NCBI RefSeq assembly: GCF_017743935.1 | Contig: NZ_JAGHRE010000003.1 | Coordinates: forward strand, 434,001-498,000 | Source of the DNA: Tropicibacter sp. R16_0 | GTDB lineage: Bacteria > Pseudomonadota > Alphaproteobacteria > Rhodobacterales > Rhodobacteraceae | Length of the DNA: 64,000 bases | Direction of reading: 5' to 3' | Part shown: positions 53,077 to 61,104 of the stretch, piece after piece | Layout of the letters: the number at the start of each line of letters is the position of its first letter | Position numbering within the stretch: position 1 is the stretch's first letter | The notes under the pieces: model-generated | The model's database searches: none | What the model was told of the DNA's origin: nothing | Seen by the model: the letters and a program-made list of their open reading frames with translations, nothing else | Position numbers and translations under genes: made by a program

Positions 53077-53865
53077 ATGTATAATTTCGACTATGAACAG
53101 CCTGGCACGATCGCGGATGCGGTTGCGGCACTTGGGGCTGAAGATGCGCAGGCATTGGGGGGAGGGCAGACCCTGATCCCCACGATGAAACAGCGTTTGG
53201 CGTCACCCAGCAAACTGGTGTCGCTGTCCGCAATTGCCGAGATGAAAGGCGTCTGCGCCGAGGATGGTGCGGTCAGCATTGGCGGCGGGACCACCCACGC
53301 CACCGTCGCAGCCGAGGCAGGCGCGCATTACCCCGCACTGGCAGATCTGGCGAGCCACATCGGTGACCCGGCCGTGCGCAATCGCGGCACCATTGGCGGC
53401 TCGCTGGCCAACAATGACCCGTCGGCCTGCTATCCGGCGGCGGCTTTGGGGTCGGGCGCCACGATCGTGACCAACGCGCGCGAGATCGCGGCGGATGACT
53501 ATTTCCAGGGCATGTTCACCACTGCTCTGGATGAGGGAGAGATCGTGACTTCGGTCCGCTTCCCGATCCCCGAGGTGGCGAACTATCAGAAGTTTGTGCA
53601 GCCCGCGTCACGCTTTGCGCTTGTGGGTGTCTATGTCGCCAAATACGCCGATGGCGTGCGGGTCGCTGTGACCGGCGCGTCCGAGGATGGCGTGTTCCGC
53701 TGGTCCGAAGCCGAAGCGGCTTTGAGCCAGAATTTCAGCGGTGACGCGCTGGAGGGGTTGAGCGTTGATGCCGACGGCATGATTGGTGATCTGCATGGCA
53801 CCAAAGAATACCGCGCACATCTGGTGGCTGTACTGACCAAACGGGCGGTGGCCGCCTGCGGATAA
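53077..53865 (+). CDS. coxM: CO dehydrogenase-like FAD-binding subunit
   Basis: 262 aa; ATG after GAAGGAGGACCGAA. FAD-binding motifs GGGQTLIPTMKQRL (residues 28-41) and TIGGSLANNDPSACYP match CoxM/XdhB-type subunits. The C-terminal CO_deh_flav_C domain includes KFVQPASRFALVGVYVAKY. It receives electrons from CoxS. It closes the cluster; a terminator follows. No coxG gene is seen. Confidence 0.94.
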   Translation: MYNFDYEQPGTIADAVAALGAEDAQALGGGQTLIPTMKQRLASPSKLVSLSAIAEMKGVCAEDGAVSIGGGTTHATVAAEAGAHYPALADLASHIGDPAVRNRGTIGGSLANNDPSACYPAAALGSGATIVTNAREIAADDYFQGMFTTALDEGEIVTSVRFPIPEVANYQKFVQPASRFALVGVYVAKYADGVRVAVTGASEDGVFRWSEAEAALSQNFSGDALEGLSVDADGMIGDLHGTKEYRAHLVAVLTKRAVAACG

Positions 53866-53884
53866 GCCTTGCCTGATTTAAAGA

Positions 53885-53913
53885 AAGCCGCGCGGGAGAC
53901 TGCGCGGCTTTTG
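53885..53913 (+). terminator. Terminator of coxSLM
   Basis: AAAGCCGCGC (53885-53894) and GCGCGGCTTT (53903-53912) form a perfect 10-bp stem ending in TTTTG, 20 nt after the coxM stop. The next gene start is 18 nt on. Confidence 0.9.
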
Positions 53914-53930
53914 TTATGACGGAGCGTACC

Positions 53931-54317
53931 ATGATCGCTGAAATCTGGGCCAGTTTTCGCAGGCTGCCGCTGTGGGTGCAGATCTGGGTCGGGGTGATCC
54001 TGATGCCCGTGAACCTGTTGCCATTGGCGTTTCTGGGGCAACCGGGCGCGGGGGTGATTGCCTTTTTGGCAATTGGTGGCATGGCTTTGAATCTGCCGAT
54101 CTTACTGATCGAACGCGGTTTTTCCAAAGCTATGGCGTTTCCTCATATCCTGCTTTGGACACCCCTTTTGGGGGTGATTTCCGGGCAATTGCAAGGCGAG
54201 GTCAGCGACGGTTTCTTCCGGTTCTTGGTTGTGCTCGTGATCGTCGACGTGATCTCTTTGCTGTTTGACTATGCGGACGCCATCAAATGGTGGCAGGGCG
54301 ATCGCGAGGTCGCTTAG
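53931..54317 (+). CDS. Small membrane protein of unknown function
   Basis: 128 aa from the ATG after GGAGCGTACC; an ATG 15 nt up is also possible. Four membrane segments (WVQIWVGVILMPVNLLPLAFL, GVIAFLAIGGMALNLPILL, HILLWTPLLGVISG, FLVVLVIVDVISLLF). No known motif. A folded repeat follows immediately. Confidence 0.7.
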   Translation: MIAEIWASFRRLPLWVQIWVGVILMPVNLLPLAFLGQPGAGVIAFLAIGGMALNLPILLIERGFSKAMAFPHILLWTPLLGVISGQLQGEVSDGFFRFLVVLVIVDVISLLFDYADAIKWWQGDREVA

Positions 54318-54320
54318 AGT

Positions 54321-54414
54321 GTTTCGGGTTTAACCTGAGACACGAATACCCTGCCACGCCTTCGGCGTTCTCGGGACATTCGCGCCGCTGGATGATTCAA
54401 GTAAAACCCGAAAC
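54321..54414. repeat. 94-nt folded palindromic repeat (REP-like)
   Basis: Outer arms GTTTCGGGTTT (54321-54331) and AAACCCGAAAC (54404-54414) are exact complements. Inside are a CGAAT/ATTCG pairing and a central hairpin ACGCC-TTC-GGCGT (54356-54368). The whole could extrude as a cruciform or fold as one RNA. It fills the gap between two convergent genes (54317 and 54418) and carries the look of a dispersed intergenic repeat. Confidence 0.65.
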
Positions 54415-54417
54415 GCT

Positions 54418-55074
54418 TTAGGCGGGCAGGGCGGTATAGATGCCGATGCCGCCCACCAGGATCAGGCTGAGCGCCCAGATGGTTTCAAGGTCGAACCAAC
54501 TGCGTGACAGGAATTGCAGACCTAGCCAGCGATAAACGGCCACGGCCAACCCGCCGCCGGCGATGATCATCGCAGCCGTGTGGACCACAGCCACGCCCAG
54601 TGTCAGCAGCATGTTGCGTCCCATCAGATCGGCGGCTGCGCGGTGGCCTGCGTCAAGCTCCTCAATGCGGCAAAGGCCCAGGTAGATCGGAACCAACATC
54701 AGGGCGGCCCCATGCACCAGCGCGACAAGAAACGACCAGAGTGCCAGTTGTGTGGGCGGGACGCGGGACAGAAACCTTGGGTGTTTGCGCGTGATCAGCA
54801 GCCACAGACCAAGGGCCACAACGATAATGCCCGCCCCAAGTCTCAGTTGGCGTTCATAGTCCAACAGTAGGGTCATCAGCGAAAACGGCAGCAGGATCAC
54901 CAGCATCGCCAGGAAATGCCCAAATGCCAGCGCTCCCAAAGCGCCATAAAGCGCGCGGGGGCGTTGTTCCATCAAGGCCGAAGAGACTGCTAGGGGCCAA
55001 CCCATGCCGGGATTCAGGCCATGATAAAGCCCGCTCAGAACAACGGCCAGCCAAAGGCCAGCCGTTGTCGTCAT
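54418..55074 (-). CDS. Membrane protein next to SBP56 gene
   Basis: 218 aa; start at the second Met (MTTTAGLW). Six or so membrane segments. LSGLYHGLNPGMGWPLAVSSAL near the N-terminus recalls the His/Pro/Gly motif of LysE/NicO/UreH metal-transporter relatives, and a His lies in FGHFLAM. It follows the SBP56 gene by 28 nt on the same strand, so it is probably its operon partner and might move a metal or sulfur product. Confidence 0.78.
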   Translation of the reverse strand: MTTTAGLWLAVVLSGLYHGLNPGMGWPLAVSSALMEQRPRALYGALGALAFGHFLAMLVILLPFSLMTLLLDYERQLRLGAGIIVVALGLWLLITRKHPRFLSRVPPTQLALWSFLVALVHGAALMLVPIYLGLCRIEELDAGHRAAADLMGRNMLLTLGVAVVHTAAMIIAGGGLAVAVYRWLGLQFLSRSWFDLETIWALSLILVGGIGIYTALPA

Positions 55075-55102
55075 GATCGTTTCCAATCCTTACGCTCCGA
55101 GC

Positions 55103-56503
55103 TCAGACGGACGGATAGCAGAAGCTGTCGGTCGAGCAATCTCCGCCCTCGAGCCGGATCTGGTGCGAGCGATAGCCGTCGGGGAACTCAACCCAGAAGT
55201 TCTCGTCCAGGGTCAACCCGCCGCCTTCGCCAACGTTGGCCATGACCATCGCGGCCCCACGTTCGCCGGGATAGAACTGATCATCCCAAGTGGAATAGAG
55301 CGAGTTGGTCCAATAGACGCGTTTGCCATCGCGGCTGATCTCGACCATCTGCGGGCCATAACCAAAGTCCTGACCGTTGGGGTGTTTGGTTTTCTTGACG
55401 ATGCCGCCGATGTCGACCTTGCCCGCCAGTGTCGGGTTCATCGGGTCCGAGACATCGTATTGATGCATCTCACCGGTGCCCCAGCAGGCCACATAGAGGT
55501 ATTTGTCATCCAGGCTCAGGTCGATGTCGGTGACCAGCGGCGGCACGGCCGAGAACCCTTTGAGCAGATCCGGCAGGTCATCGGGATCCGCGGGTTGCGG
55601 GTCGATGGTGATCGTCTTCTTGGCTTCGAACGTGCCGTCCTCTTTGCGCCACCAGGTAAAGATCGCGCCTTGCAGATTGGTGGTGTCGACCACCACGCCG
55701 CAGAACCCATATTGCTTGACCGGGTCATGGGCTGGTCGGATTTCCAGTGCCATCTGGTGGTTCTCGCCCAGGTCGATGGTCTGGACATTCTTGCGCGCGC
55801 GCAGGTCCCAGAAGTGGATCGAATGGCCGTATTTGTTGCTCAGCAGATCCTCGGCCACGATGCCGTTTTCGAATTGCGGCGGCAGACCCCATTCCGAGCT
55901 GACCATGTAGTCGCGCGGCAGGTTCCACCAGAAGTCATAGTGTTTGTCCTGCGGGCCCCGGTCCATCTCGTACCGGCCAATGATATCAAAGGTCTCGCAA
56001 TCCATGATGAAGATGCCCGGCGGGCCGTCGGTGCCATCCTCACCACCGCCGCCCAGGGTCGAGACATAGATGCCTTCGGGGCCGCAATGGATGGTGTGGG
56101 GGCGGGAATAGCCGGTCTTGGCGAACACTTCTTCGGGTTCGATGATCTTGTGGATCTTGGCCTCAAGCGGTTCCTTGACGTCGATCACATAGATGCGCGA
56201 CGAGCGGATGCCGGGGATGATCAGGTAACGCCGTTCCAGAAAGGCGTGGCCGGTAAGCGGCGACAGGGCCGATGAGCAGGCGTTCCAGCCAAAGTGATGA
56301 AACTCATCGCCCTTGTTCGGCATCATCACCTTGTGAACGATCTTGCCATAGTCGTCCGACTTGGGGTCCACATTCACCACGGCAAGCCCGTCAGGTTGCG
56401 AAAAATCCGGACTGAGCATCAAGGTAAAGGCGAGCGTTTCGGGCGGCGCCTCCATCGCCAGTTTGGGCGAGGGGTGAAACGTCGGATCAGGTCTTAAATT
56501 CAT
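55103..56503 (-). CDS. SBP56 family protein (selenium-binding / methanethiol oxidase-like)
   Basis: 466 aa from the ATG after GGGAGGACCGCAA. Beta-propeller repeats include VNVDPKSDDYGKIVHKV, GWNACSSAL (conserved Cys), SRPHTIHCGPEGIYVSTLG, GYGPQMVEIS and QFYPGERGAAM. Relatives MtoX oxidise methanethiol to formaldehyde, H2S and H2O2 and are periplasmic; this copy begins MNLRPDPTFHPSP with no signal peptide, so it should be cytosolic. SCO1/SenC and MauG, usual neighbours of mtoX, are absent. Confidence 0.9.
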   Translation of the reverse strand: MNLRPDPTFHPSPKLAMEAPPETLAFTLMLSPDFSQPDGLAVVNVDPKSDDYGKIVHKVMMPNKGDEFHHFGWNACSSALSPLTGHAFLERRYLIIPGIRSSRIYVIDVKEPLEAKIHKIIEPEEVFAKTGYSRPHTIHCGPEGIYVSTLGGGGEDGTDGPPGIFIMDCETFDIIGRYEMDRGPQDKHYDFWWNLPRDYMVSSEWGLPPQFENGIVAEDLLSNKYGHSIHFWDLRARKNVQTIDLGENHQMALEIRPAHDPVKQYGFCGVVVDTTNLQGAIFTWWRKEDGTFEAKKTITIDPQPADPDDLPDLLKGFSAVPPLVTDIDLSLDDKYLYVACWGTGEMHQYDVSDPMNPTLAGKVDIGGIVKKTKHPNGQDFGYGPQMVEISRDGKRVYWTNSLYSTWDDQFYPGERGAAMVMANVGEGGGLTLDENFWVEFPDGYRSHQIRLEGGDCSTDSFCYPSV

Positions 56504-56535
56504 TTGCGGTCCTCCCATGCAAAATCACCGGGGCG

Positions 56536-56546
56536 GAACAATGTTC
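56536..56546. promoter_or_regulatory. Palindrome upstream of SBP56 gene
   Basis: GAACA-A-TGTTC lies 33-43 nt upstream of the start, in a position suited to an operator. The alphaproteobacterial LexA site is a direct GTTC-N7-GTTC repeat, so this is not it. A 7-bp hairpin at 56581-56604 near the DUF2950 end lies just beyond. Confidence 0.35.
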
Positions 56547-56648
56547 TAAATTTTTGTAGTGGGTCGCAATTTTCTCCCGGCCCGACCATCGTTCACGGGT
56601 CGGGTGTTTGGGTCAAGTCAAACCTGCATGCCGGGCGCATCTTTGCCG

Positions 56649-57557
56649 CTATTCCAGAGGTGCCCATTCAGGACCAGGGTCGAACAAAGTCAAGGTATGC
56701 GCGGCTTCCAGCGTGTCTTCGCCCAGATCGGCCTCGTAGATAACCCCGTTCTCGCCGACCATGAAACTGGTGATGCCGCTGTTGCCATAGTCGGCGGGCA
56801 CTGCCAGCATGGCGTGTCCGGCCACCATGTGACCGTTGACCTGATAGTTCATGGCGCCACCCGGGGCACTGTCGGTCTGCCCGGTCAGGATGCGGTAGTA
56901 GTAGCCGCCAAAGGGTTCGGGATCCTGATCGTCCTGCCCATCGTTATAGCCATCAAGCGAGGCAATCGCGATCCGTTCGCCAAGCGGGCTGTCGGCATCG
57001 GCCCAGAACAGACCGTCCCGGCCTTGGGGAGAGGACAGAAGCGCGCTGGCAAACTCCATCACCCCATCGCCGTCGTGATCAGTCAGGCGGTATTCGGCCT
57101 GGATGTCCACATAGGCCTGCAACATCTCGATGGTTTCCAACTCGTTCAGGCCGATGCGACGGGCGTGGATCTCATCCTCGCCCGCGACGATGTCAAACGC
57201 CCATCCCGCTTCGGTTCGTGCAATTGGGATGGGGAAGGGCCAGCTGTCTGCGCCAAGCAGCAGCGTGACATGCCCTTCATCAGAAGGGAGGAAGCGATAG
57301 CCCTCGCCGTACATGTTCAGGATTTCCGCCCGGTTTTGCTGGTCGCGGTCAGGATTGCCGGACGACAAAAGCTCTTCGGCGTCGTTGCCAAAGACGGACA
57401 GCAAGGCTTGGGTGTCCTGGGCGGCGACGGCCGTCATCATCGCATCCAGCGCCTCTTGCGGAGAGGCAAAGCGGCCTGGGTCTTCAGCTGCGTGCAGCGG
57501 CATGGCCAGGGTCAGGGCGAGCGTGCCAATGGCGGTGGAAAACGTTCTGGTTTTCAT
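56649..57557 (-). CDS. DUF2950 family exported protein
   Basis: 302 aa with a Sec signal peptide (MKTRTFSTAIGTLALTLAMPLHA). DUF2950 marks include FASPQEALDAMMTAVAAQD, NYQVNGHMVAGHAMLAVPADYGNSGITSFMV and GYYYRILTGQ. Periplasmic, function unknown. It is 3 nt downstream of DUF3300, a pairing seen in many proteobacteria. Confidence 0.9.
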   Translation of the reverse strand: MKTRTFSTAIGTLALTLAMPLHAAEDPGRFASPQEALDAMMTAVAAQDTQALLSVFGNDAEELLSSGNPDRDQQNRAEILNMYGEGYRFLPSDEGHVTLLLGADSWPFPIPIARTEAGWAFDIVAGEDEIHARRIGLNELETIEMLQAYVDIQAEYRLTDHDGDGVMEFASALLSSPQGRDGLFWADADSPLGERIAIASLDGYNDGQDDQDPEPFGGYYYRILTGQTDSAPGGAMNYQVNGHMVAGHAMLAVPADYGNSGITSFMVGENGVIYEADLGEDTLEAAHTLTLFDPGPEWAPLE

Positions 57558-57560
57558 GAC

Positions 57561-58790
57561 TTATCTCCTCCGTCCACCACCACGGGATGCGTGACCCCGT
57601 GCTGCGCCTGCGTTGGCGCGTTGGCCAGATGACGCACGCCTTTGCATGGCCGCGCCGCGGTTGCCGCCACCCTGTGCACGTGGAGCGGGTCGGGTTGCCT
57701 GTTTGGGGCGCGATTGAACCTTGGCCTTGGCTTTGGCCTTTTGTTTCGGCGCGTTTGGCGCTTTGGCCTTGGTCCGGTCCACCGCATCGCGCCGCGCGTC
57801 GGGACGTTGGACATCGCGGTCGGCACCGGGGCGCGAGATATCGGCGGCTCCGGTTTCTTTTGACAGCCGTTGGCGCATTTCGTCGCCGCGATCCGGTTTC
57901 TTGACCGGCATGGTTGTTGCGCCGTCCCCTCGGCGTTTGCCAATCTCGTCGCGGGCCTTGTCGCGGCGCTCGTCGCCCGGATCCCAGCCGATGTTGTCGC
58001 GGTCGCCGATGTTCACGTCGCCGTCGATATCAATGTCGATGTCCGGGTTTCGGATGATCGGATTGCCGTTCCAGCCGCCGCAGTTGCGACAGCCCCAATA
58101 GTCGTTCCAATCGTCATCGTCGTCGAAAATCTCGGAAATCAACGCTACGGTGGCAAAGGTGATCACCCCCGCCGCGACGGCATCTCCCACGTCCGAGCCG
58201 TCGTCGACATAGACCGTCTCGGGTTCATACTGTGGGACATAGACCACCTCAGGGTCTGTTGGCTGAATGATGATGGTCTCATCCTGTGTGACCTCCACCG
58301 TCTGTTCGTCACCACTGGCGAGCGTGCCAGCCTCTTCGGCGATCTTGCGCATGTCCTGCACGGCGGCCATCACGTCATCGTCCTGGGCCAGCATCGCGGT
58401 GCCGATGGTTTCGGTCCATTCGATATGGACCGCCATGTCGGCCAGCACATCGGGAAAGGCGGTGGCCAAAACGGCAACGCTTTCGTCCCAGCCCTGCGCC
58501 TCGATCTGGGTCTCCAGATCTTCCGCATCCTTGTTGTCCTGAACAAAGCGGTCGGCCTTGACCACCTCAAGCGGGTAGGTCGCCGCCACCAGAACCTGAA
58601 TGAGCAGGGTGTCCGGATAAAGGGCCACGGGGCCAACGAGCTCTTGCAGCTCTTCCTGCGTCAGCAGGGTCTGTGCTTCCTGCTCGGCAGAGGCTTCGGC
58701 CTGAGCCGTGTCTGACGTGTCTTGGGCGATCAAGGGCTGCGGGCCAAGCATGGCACACAACACCGCCGCAGAAATAATGCGGTAGGTCAT
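57561..58790 (-). CDS. DUF3300 family exported protein
   Basis: 409 aa. Signal peptide (AAVLCAMLGPQPLIAQ). DUF3300 core at about residues 40-190 (ELVGPVALYPDTLLIQVLVAATYPLEVVKA, VLATAFPDVL). A hydrophobic segment (GDAVAAGVITFATVALISEIF) precedes WNDYWGCRNCGGW; the rest is low-complexity, rich in Arg, Lys, Ala, Pro and Gly (about 270-409). Role unknown; co-transcribed with DUF2950. Confidence 0.9.
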   Translation of the reverse strand: MTYRIISAAVLCAMLGPQPLIAQDTSDTAQAEASAEQEAQTLLTQEELQELVGPVALYPDTLLIQVLVAATYPLEVVKADRFVQDNKDAEDLETQIEAQGWDESVAVLATAFPDVLADMAVHIEWTETIGTAMLAQDDDVMAAVQDMRKIAEEAGTLASGDEQTVEVTQDETIIIQPTDPEVVYVPQYEPETVYVDDGSDVGDAVAAGVITFATVALISEIFDDDDDWNDYWGCRNCGGWNGNPIIRNPDIDIDIDGDVNIGDRDNIGWDPGDERRDKARDEIGKRRGDGATTMPVKKPDRGDEMRQRLSKETGAADISRPGADRDVQRPDARRDAVDRTKAKAPNAPKQKAKAKAKVQSRPKQATRPAPRAQGGGNRGAAMQRRASSGQRANAGAARGHASRGGGRRR

Positions 58791-58869
58791 CCGGTCTCCC
58801 CTCCGGCTATGAATATTGAAAGCCTAGGGGAAAGAGCCTTTGAAACCAAATGGTTTTCTGGGGTGAAAC

Positions 58870-58902
58870 AAAAAGCGCCCCGTCGCGGATGCAACGGGGC
58901 GC
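58870..58902 (-). terminator. Rho-independent terminator of infC
   Basis: GCGCCCCGT (58875-58883) and ACGGGGCGC (58894-58902) form a perfect 9-bp stem, followed on the minus strand by TTTTTG. It begins 24 nt after the infC stop. Confidence 0.92.
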
Positions 58903-58926
58903 CTGAATTCCAATCGGTACGGTCGC

Positions 58927-59475
58927 TTACTTTTGCGGCAGCGGGCCGATCATCATGATCATCTGACGGCCTTCCATCTTGGGCATGTTTTCAACCTTGC
59001 CCACTTCTTTGATGTCTTCGGCCACACGTTCCAGCAGCTCACGGCCGAGGTTCTGGTGCGCCATCTCGCGGCCACGGAAACGCAGGGTGACTTTGACCTT
59101 GTCGCCCTTTTCCAGGAACTTGAAGACATTCTTCATCTTCACGTCATAGTCATGCGTGTCGGTGTTGGGCCGGAACTTGACCTCTTTCACCTCGATGATC
59201 TTCTGCTTCTTGCGCGCTTCGCTTTCCCGCTTCTGCTGTTCATATTTGAACTTGCCGAAGTCCATGATCTTGCAGACCGGAGGGTTGGCATTGGGCGAAA
59301 TCTCAACCAGGTCCAGACCCGCTTCGGCGGCCATCTGCATGGCTTTGGCGGGGTGAACCACACCGACGTTGTCACCATCGGCGCCGATCAGGCGGATTTC
59401 GGGGGCACGGATCTTGTCGTTGACGCGCGGGCCAGTGTCGCGTTGCGGCGGCGCGTTGTGCGGTCTGCGGGCTAT
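58927..59475 (-). CDS. infC: Translation initiation factor IF-3, AUA start
   Basis: 182 aa. The only ATG/GTG starts would remove the N-terminal domain ([21 protein letters not shown]), so I place the start at ATA (59475), preceded by AAAGGA at an 8-nt spacing; this gives (M)[14 protein letters not shown]-3 genes use rare starts (AUU in E. coli), which IF-3 itself rejects, giving autoregulation. A three-codon frame ATG-ATC-CCA-TAG overlaps the ATA. C-terminal domain: [12 protein letters not shown] and [14 protein letters not shown] terminator follows. Confidence 0.92.
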   Translation of the reverse strand: MARRPHNAPPQRDTGPRVNDKIRAPEIRLIGADGDNVGVVHPAKAMQMAAEAGLDLVEISPNANPPVCKIMDFGKFKYEQQKRESEARKKQKIIEVKEVKFRPNTDTHDYDVKMKNVFKFLEKGDKVKVTLRFRGREMAHQNLGRELLERVAEDIKEVGKVENMPKMEGRQMIMMIGPLPQK

Positions 59476-59588
59476 GGGATCATTCCTTTGGTAGTGGCAG
59501 AATTTCGAGGTTGGAATTTAGACTGCGCCGGGCCGCTCTGCAAGCGGCATCATCGCCGAAAACCACCGAAATCATGTATGTTTTACGG

Positions 59589-60956
59589 TCATTCGGGGTG
59601 CTCTGTCAGGAATTCGCGGAAACTGCGACTGAAACTGTCGTAAGCAGGCGTTCCGGGCAGCAGCATGTGGTTGTCGCCCGGCAAGGTTTGAAACCGCGCG
59701 CCCGGGATCAGCGCAGCCAGTCGGCGGCCTTCTTCCACGGGGACGCGTTTGTCGCCTTCGGCGTGTAGAACCAACACCGGCACCTGCAGCTGACGCGCCA
59801 GATCGCTGACGTCGCAATGTGCGTTCATTTCATTGATCCGCGCCGCGTTCTCTGGCGACGAGGCGACGCGTTGCAGCTCGTCAAAGCCTTCCTTTTGGGC
59901 GGCGTTTGCGGATGGCATCATCATTTCGGTGAACATGTGCCGAAAGGCAGGTGTGACCGACCCCCACCCGGCGCGAATGACATCCGTCGTCGCTGCGTGC
60001 AAAGCTTCCTGCTCCGGCCTTCCACGGCGCAGGGCGCCGCGGGCGTAACCGCCATACATGACCATGCAGCGAACCCGTTCCGGATGAGCAGCAGCATAGC
60101 GCACTGCAAAGGCACAGCCCTGCGAAACGGCGAAAACTGCGAACCGGTCCAATCCCGTCGCGCTGACAACGGTTTCGACATCCATTTCCATCGCAGCTTC
60201 GGAAATGTTCTCGACCTCCCAATCCGACAGGCCGTTGCCGCGTTGATCAAAGCGGATGAATTGATGGGCGCGGGCCATGTCCTGCAACATCGGCCCCCGG
60301 ATCGGATCGCACCAGTCATATTCCAGATGGTTGAGCCAATTGGGCATCTTGAACACGGCAGGGCCCGAACCGATGGAGGCATAGGCCAGCTGCACCCCGT
60401 CGGGTGCGATGCAAAACTCGATCTGTTGGGAGCGTGACAGGGCGGTTTGATCGTCGAACCTCTGTCGCGCTTTTGGTGTCCACTGCCAGACCCGGATCGG
60501 GCGCGAGATATTTTTGACGCTTTGCGACCCAAGATCGGCAAACGCCACATCCAAATGGCTGTGGACCAGTTGATGCAACGCGTCTGAAAGACAGACACCA
60601 CCCGGTTCCGCCATCTGTTCCAACCGTGCCGCCACATTGATATCATCACCAAAGAGATCGCCGTCCTCGTCCACCACATCGCCGATGTTGATGCCGATAC
60701 GGTATTGGATGCGCGTGTCGTGCGGCTCGCTTTCTTCGTGTTTGATCATGCCCGACTGGATCGCCAGGGCACAGGTGACGGCGGCGCGGGGGCTGGAAAA
60801 TTCCACCATCATCCCGTCGCCGGTGGTTTTGACGATGCGGCCATGCGTTTCGGCAATTGTGGGGTCGATCAGGGTTTTGCGATAGCTGCGCTGCCGGGCC
60901 AGAACACCGTCTTCATCCGCCTCGATCAGGCGGCTGTATCCGGCCATGTCGGCCAT
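59589..60956 (-). CDS. Adenylate cyclase domain fused to alpha/beta-hydrolase
   Basis: 455 aa from ATG 60956. Cyclase domain (1 to ~165): metal Asp residues in MADMAGYSRL and KTTGDGMMVEF, with the adenine-selecting Lys (VKTTGD) and NVAARLE. The first beta strand is short from this ATG; reading back in frame gives QRRLTTIL, starting after a TAA, so an ATT start (60983) is possible. Hydrolase domain (~180-455): FAVSQGC nucleophile Ser, Asp in LHAEGDKRVP, His in GDNHMLL. Substrate unknown. Located upstream of infC. Confidence 0.85.
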   Translation of the reverse strand: MADMAGYSRLIEADEDGVLARQRSYRKTLIDPTIAETHGRIVKTTGDGMMVEFSSPRAAVTCALAIQSGMIKHEESEPHDTRIQYRIGINIGDVVDEDGDLFGDDINVAARLEQMAEPGGVCLSDALHQLVHSHLDVAFADLGSQSVKNISRPIRVWQWTPKARQRFDDQTALSRSQQIEFCIAPDGVQLAYASIGSGPAVFKMPNWLNHLEYDWCDPIRGPMLQDMARAHQFIRFDQRGNGLSDWEVENISEAAMEMDVETVVSATGLDRFAVFAVSQGCAFAVRYAAAHPERVRCMVMYGGYARGALRRGRPEQEALHAATTDVIRAGWGSVTPAFRHMFTEMMMPSANAAQKEGFDELQRVASSPENAARINEMNAHCDVSDLARQLQVPVLVLHAEGDKRVPVEEGRRLAALIPGARFQTLPGDNHMLLPGTPAYDSFSRSFREFLTEHPE

Positions 60957-61027
60957 CAGGATGGTGGTCAGGCGGCGTTGAATGTCTTATGCCCCGCAAT
61001 GTCGAAAACGAATGAGGGCAGTCTACA

Positions 61028-61083
61028 TGCAAAACGCCCCCGGATGAAGCTTTCGTGGCGAAGCTTTCGTTCCGGGGGCGTTT
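61028..61083 (-). terminator. Rho-independent terminator of fpr
   Basis: AAACGCCCCCGGA (61032-61044) and TCCGGGGGCGTTT (61071-61083) form a perfect 13-bp stem, followed on the minus strand by GTTTTGC. The loop carries two copies of GAAGCTTTCGT. It lies 22 nt past the fpr stop. Confidence 0.92.
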
Positions 61084-61104
61084 CAATTTCAGAACAACTG
61101 GGTC

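Noticed and set aside
56536-56546. LexA box upstream of SBP56
   Set aside because: Alphaproteobacterial LexA uses direct GTTC-N7-GTTC; the site here is an inverted GAAC/GTTC with a 3-nt spacer.
58927-59361. infC start at the in-frame GTG at 59361
   Set aside because: It would remove the conserved N-terminal domain of IF-3; the ATA at 59475 with a proper ribosome site restores it.
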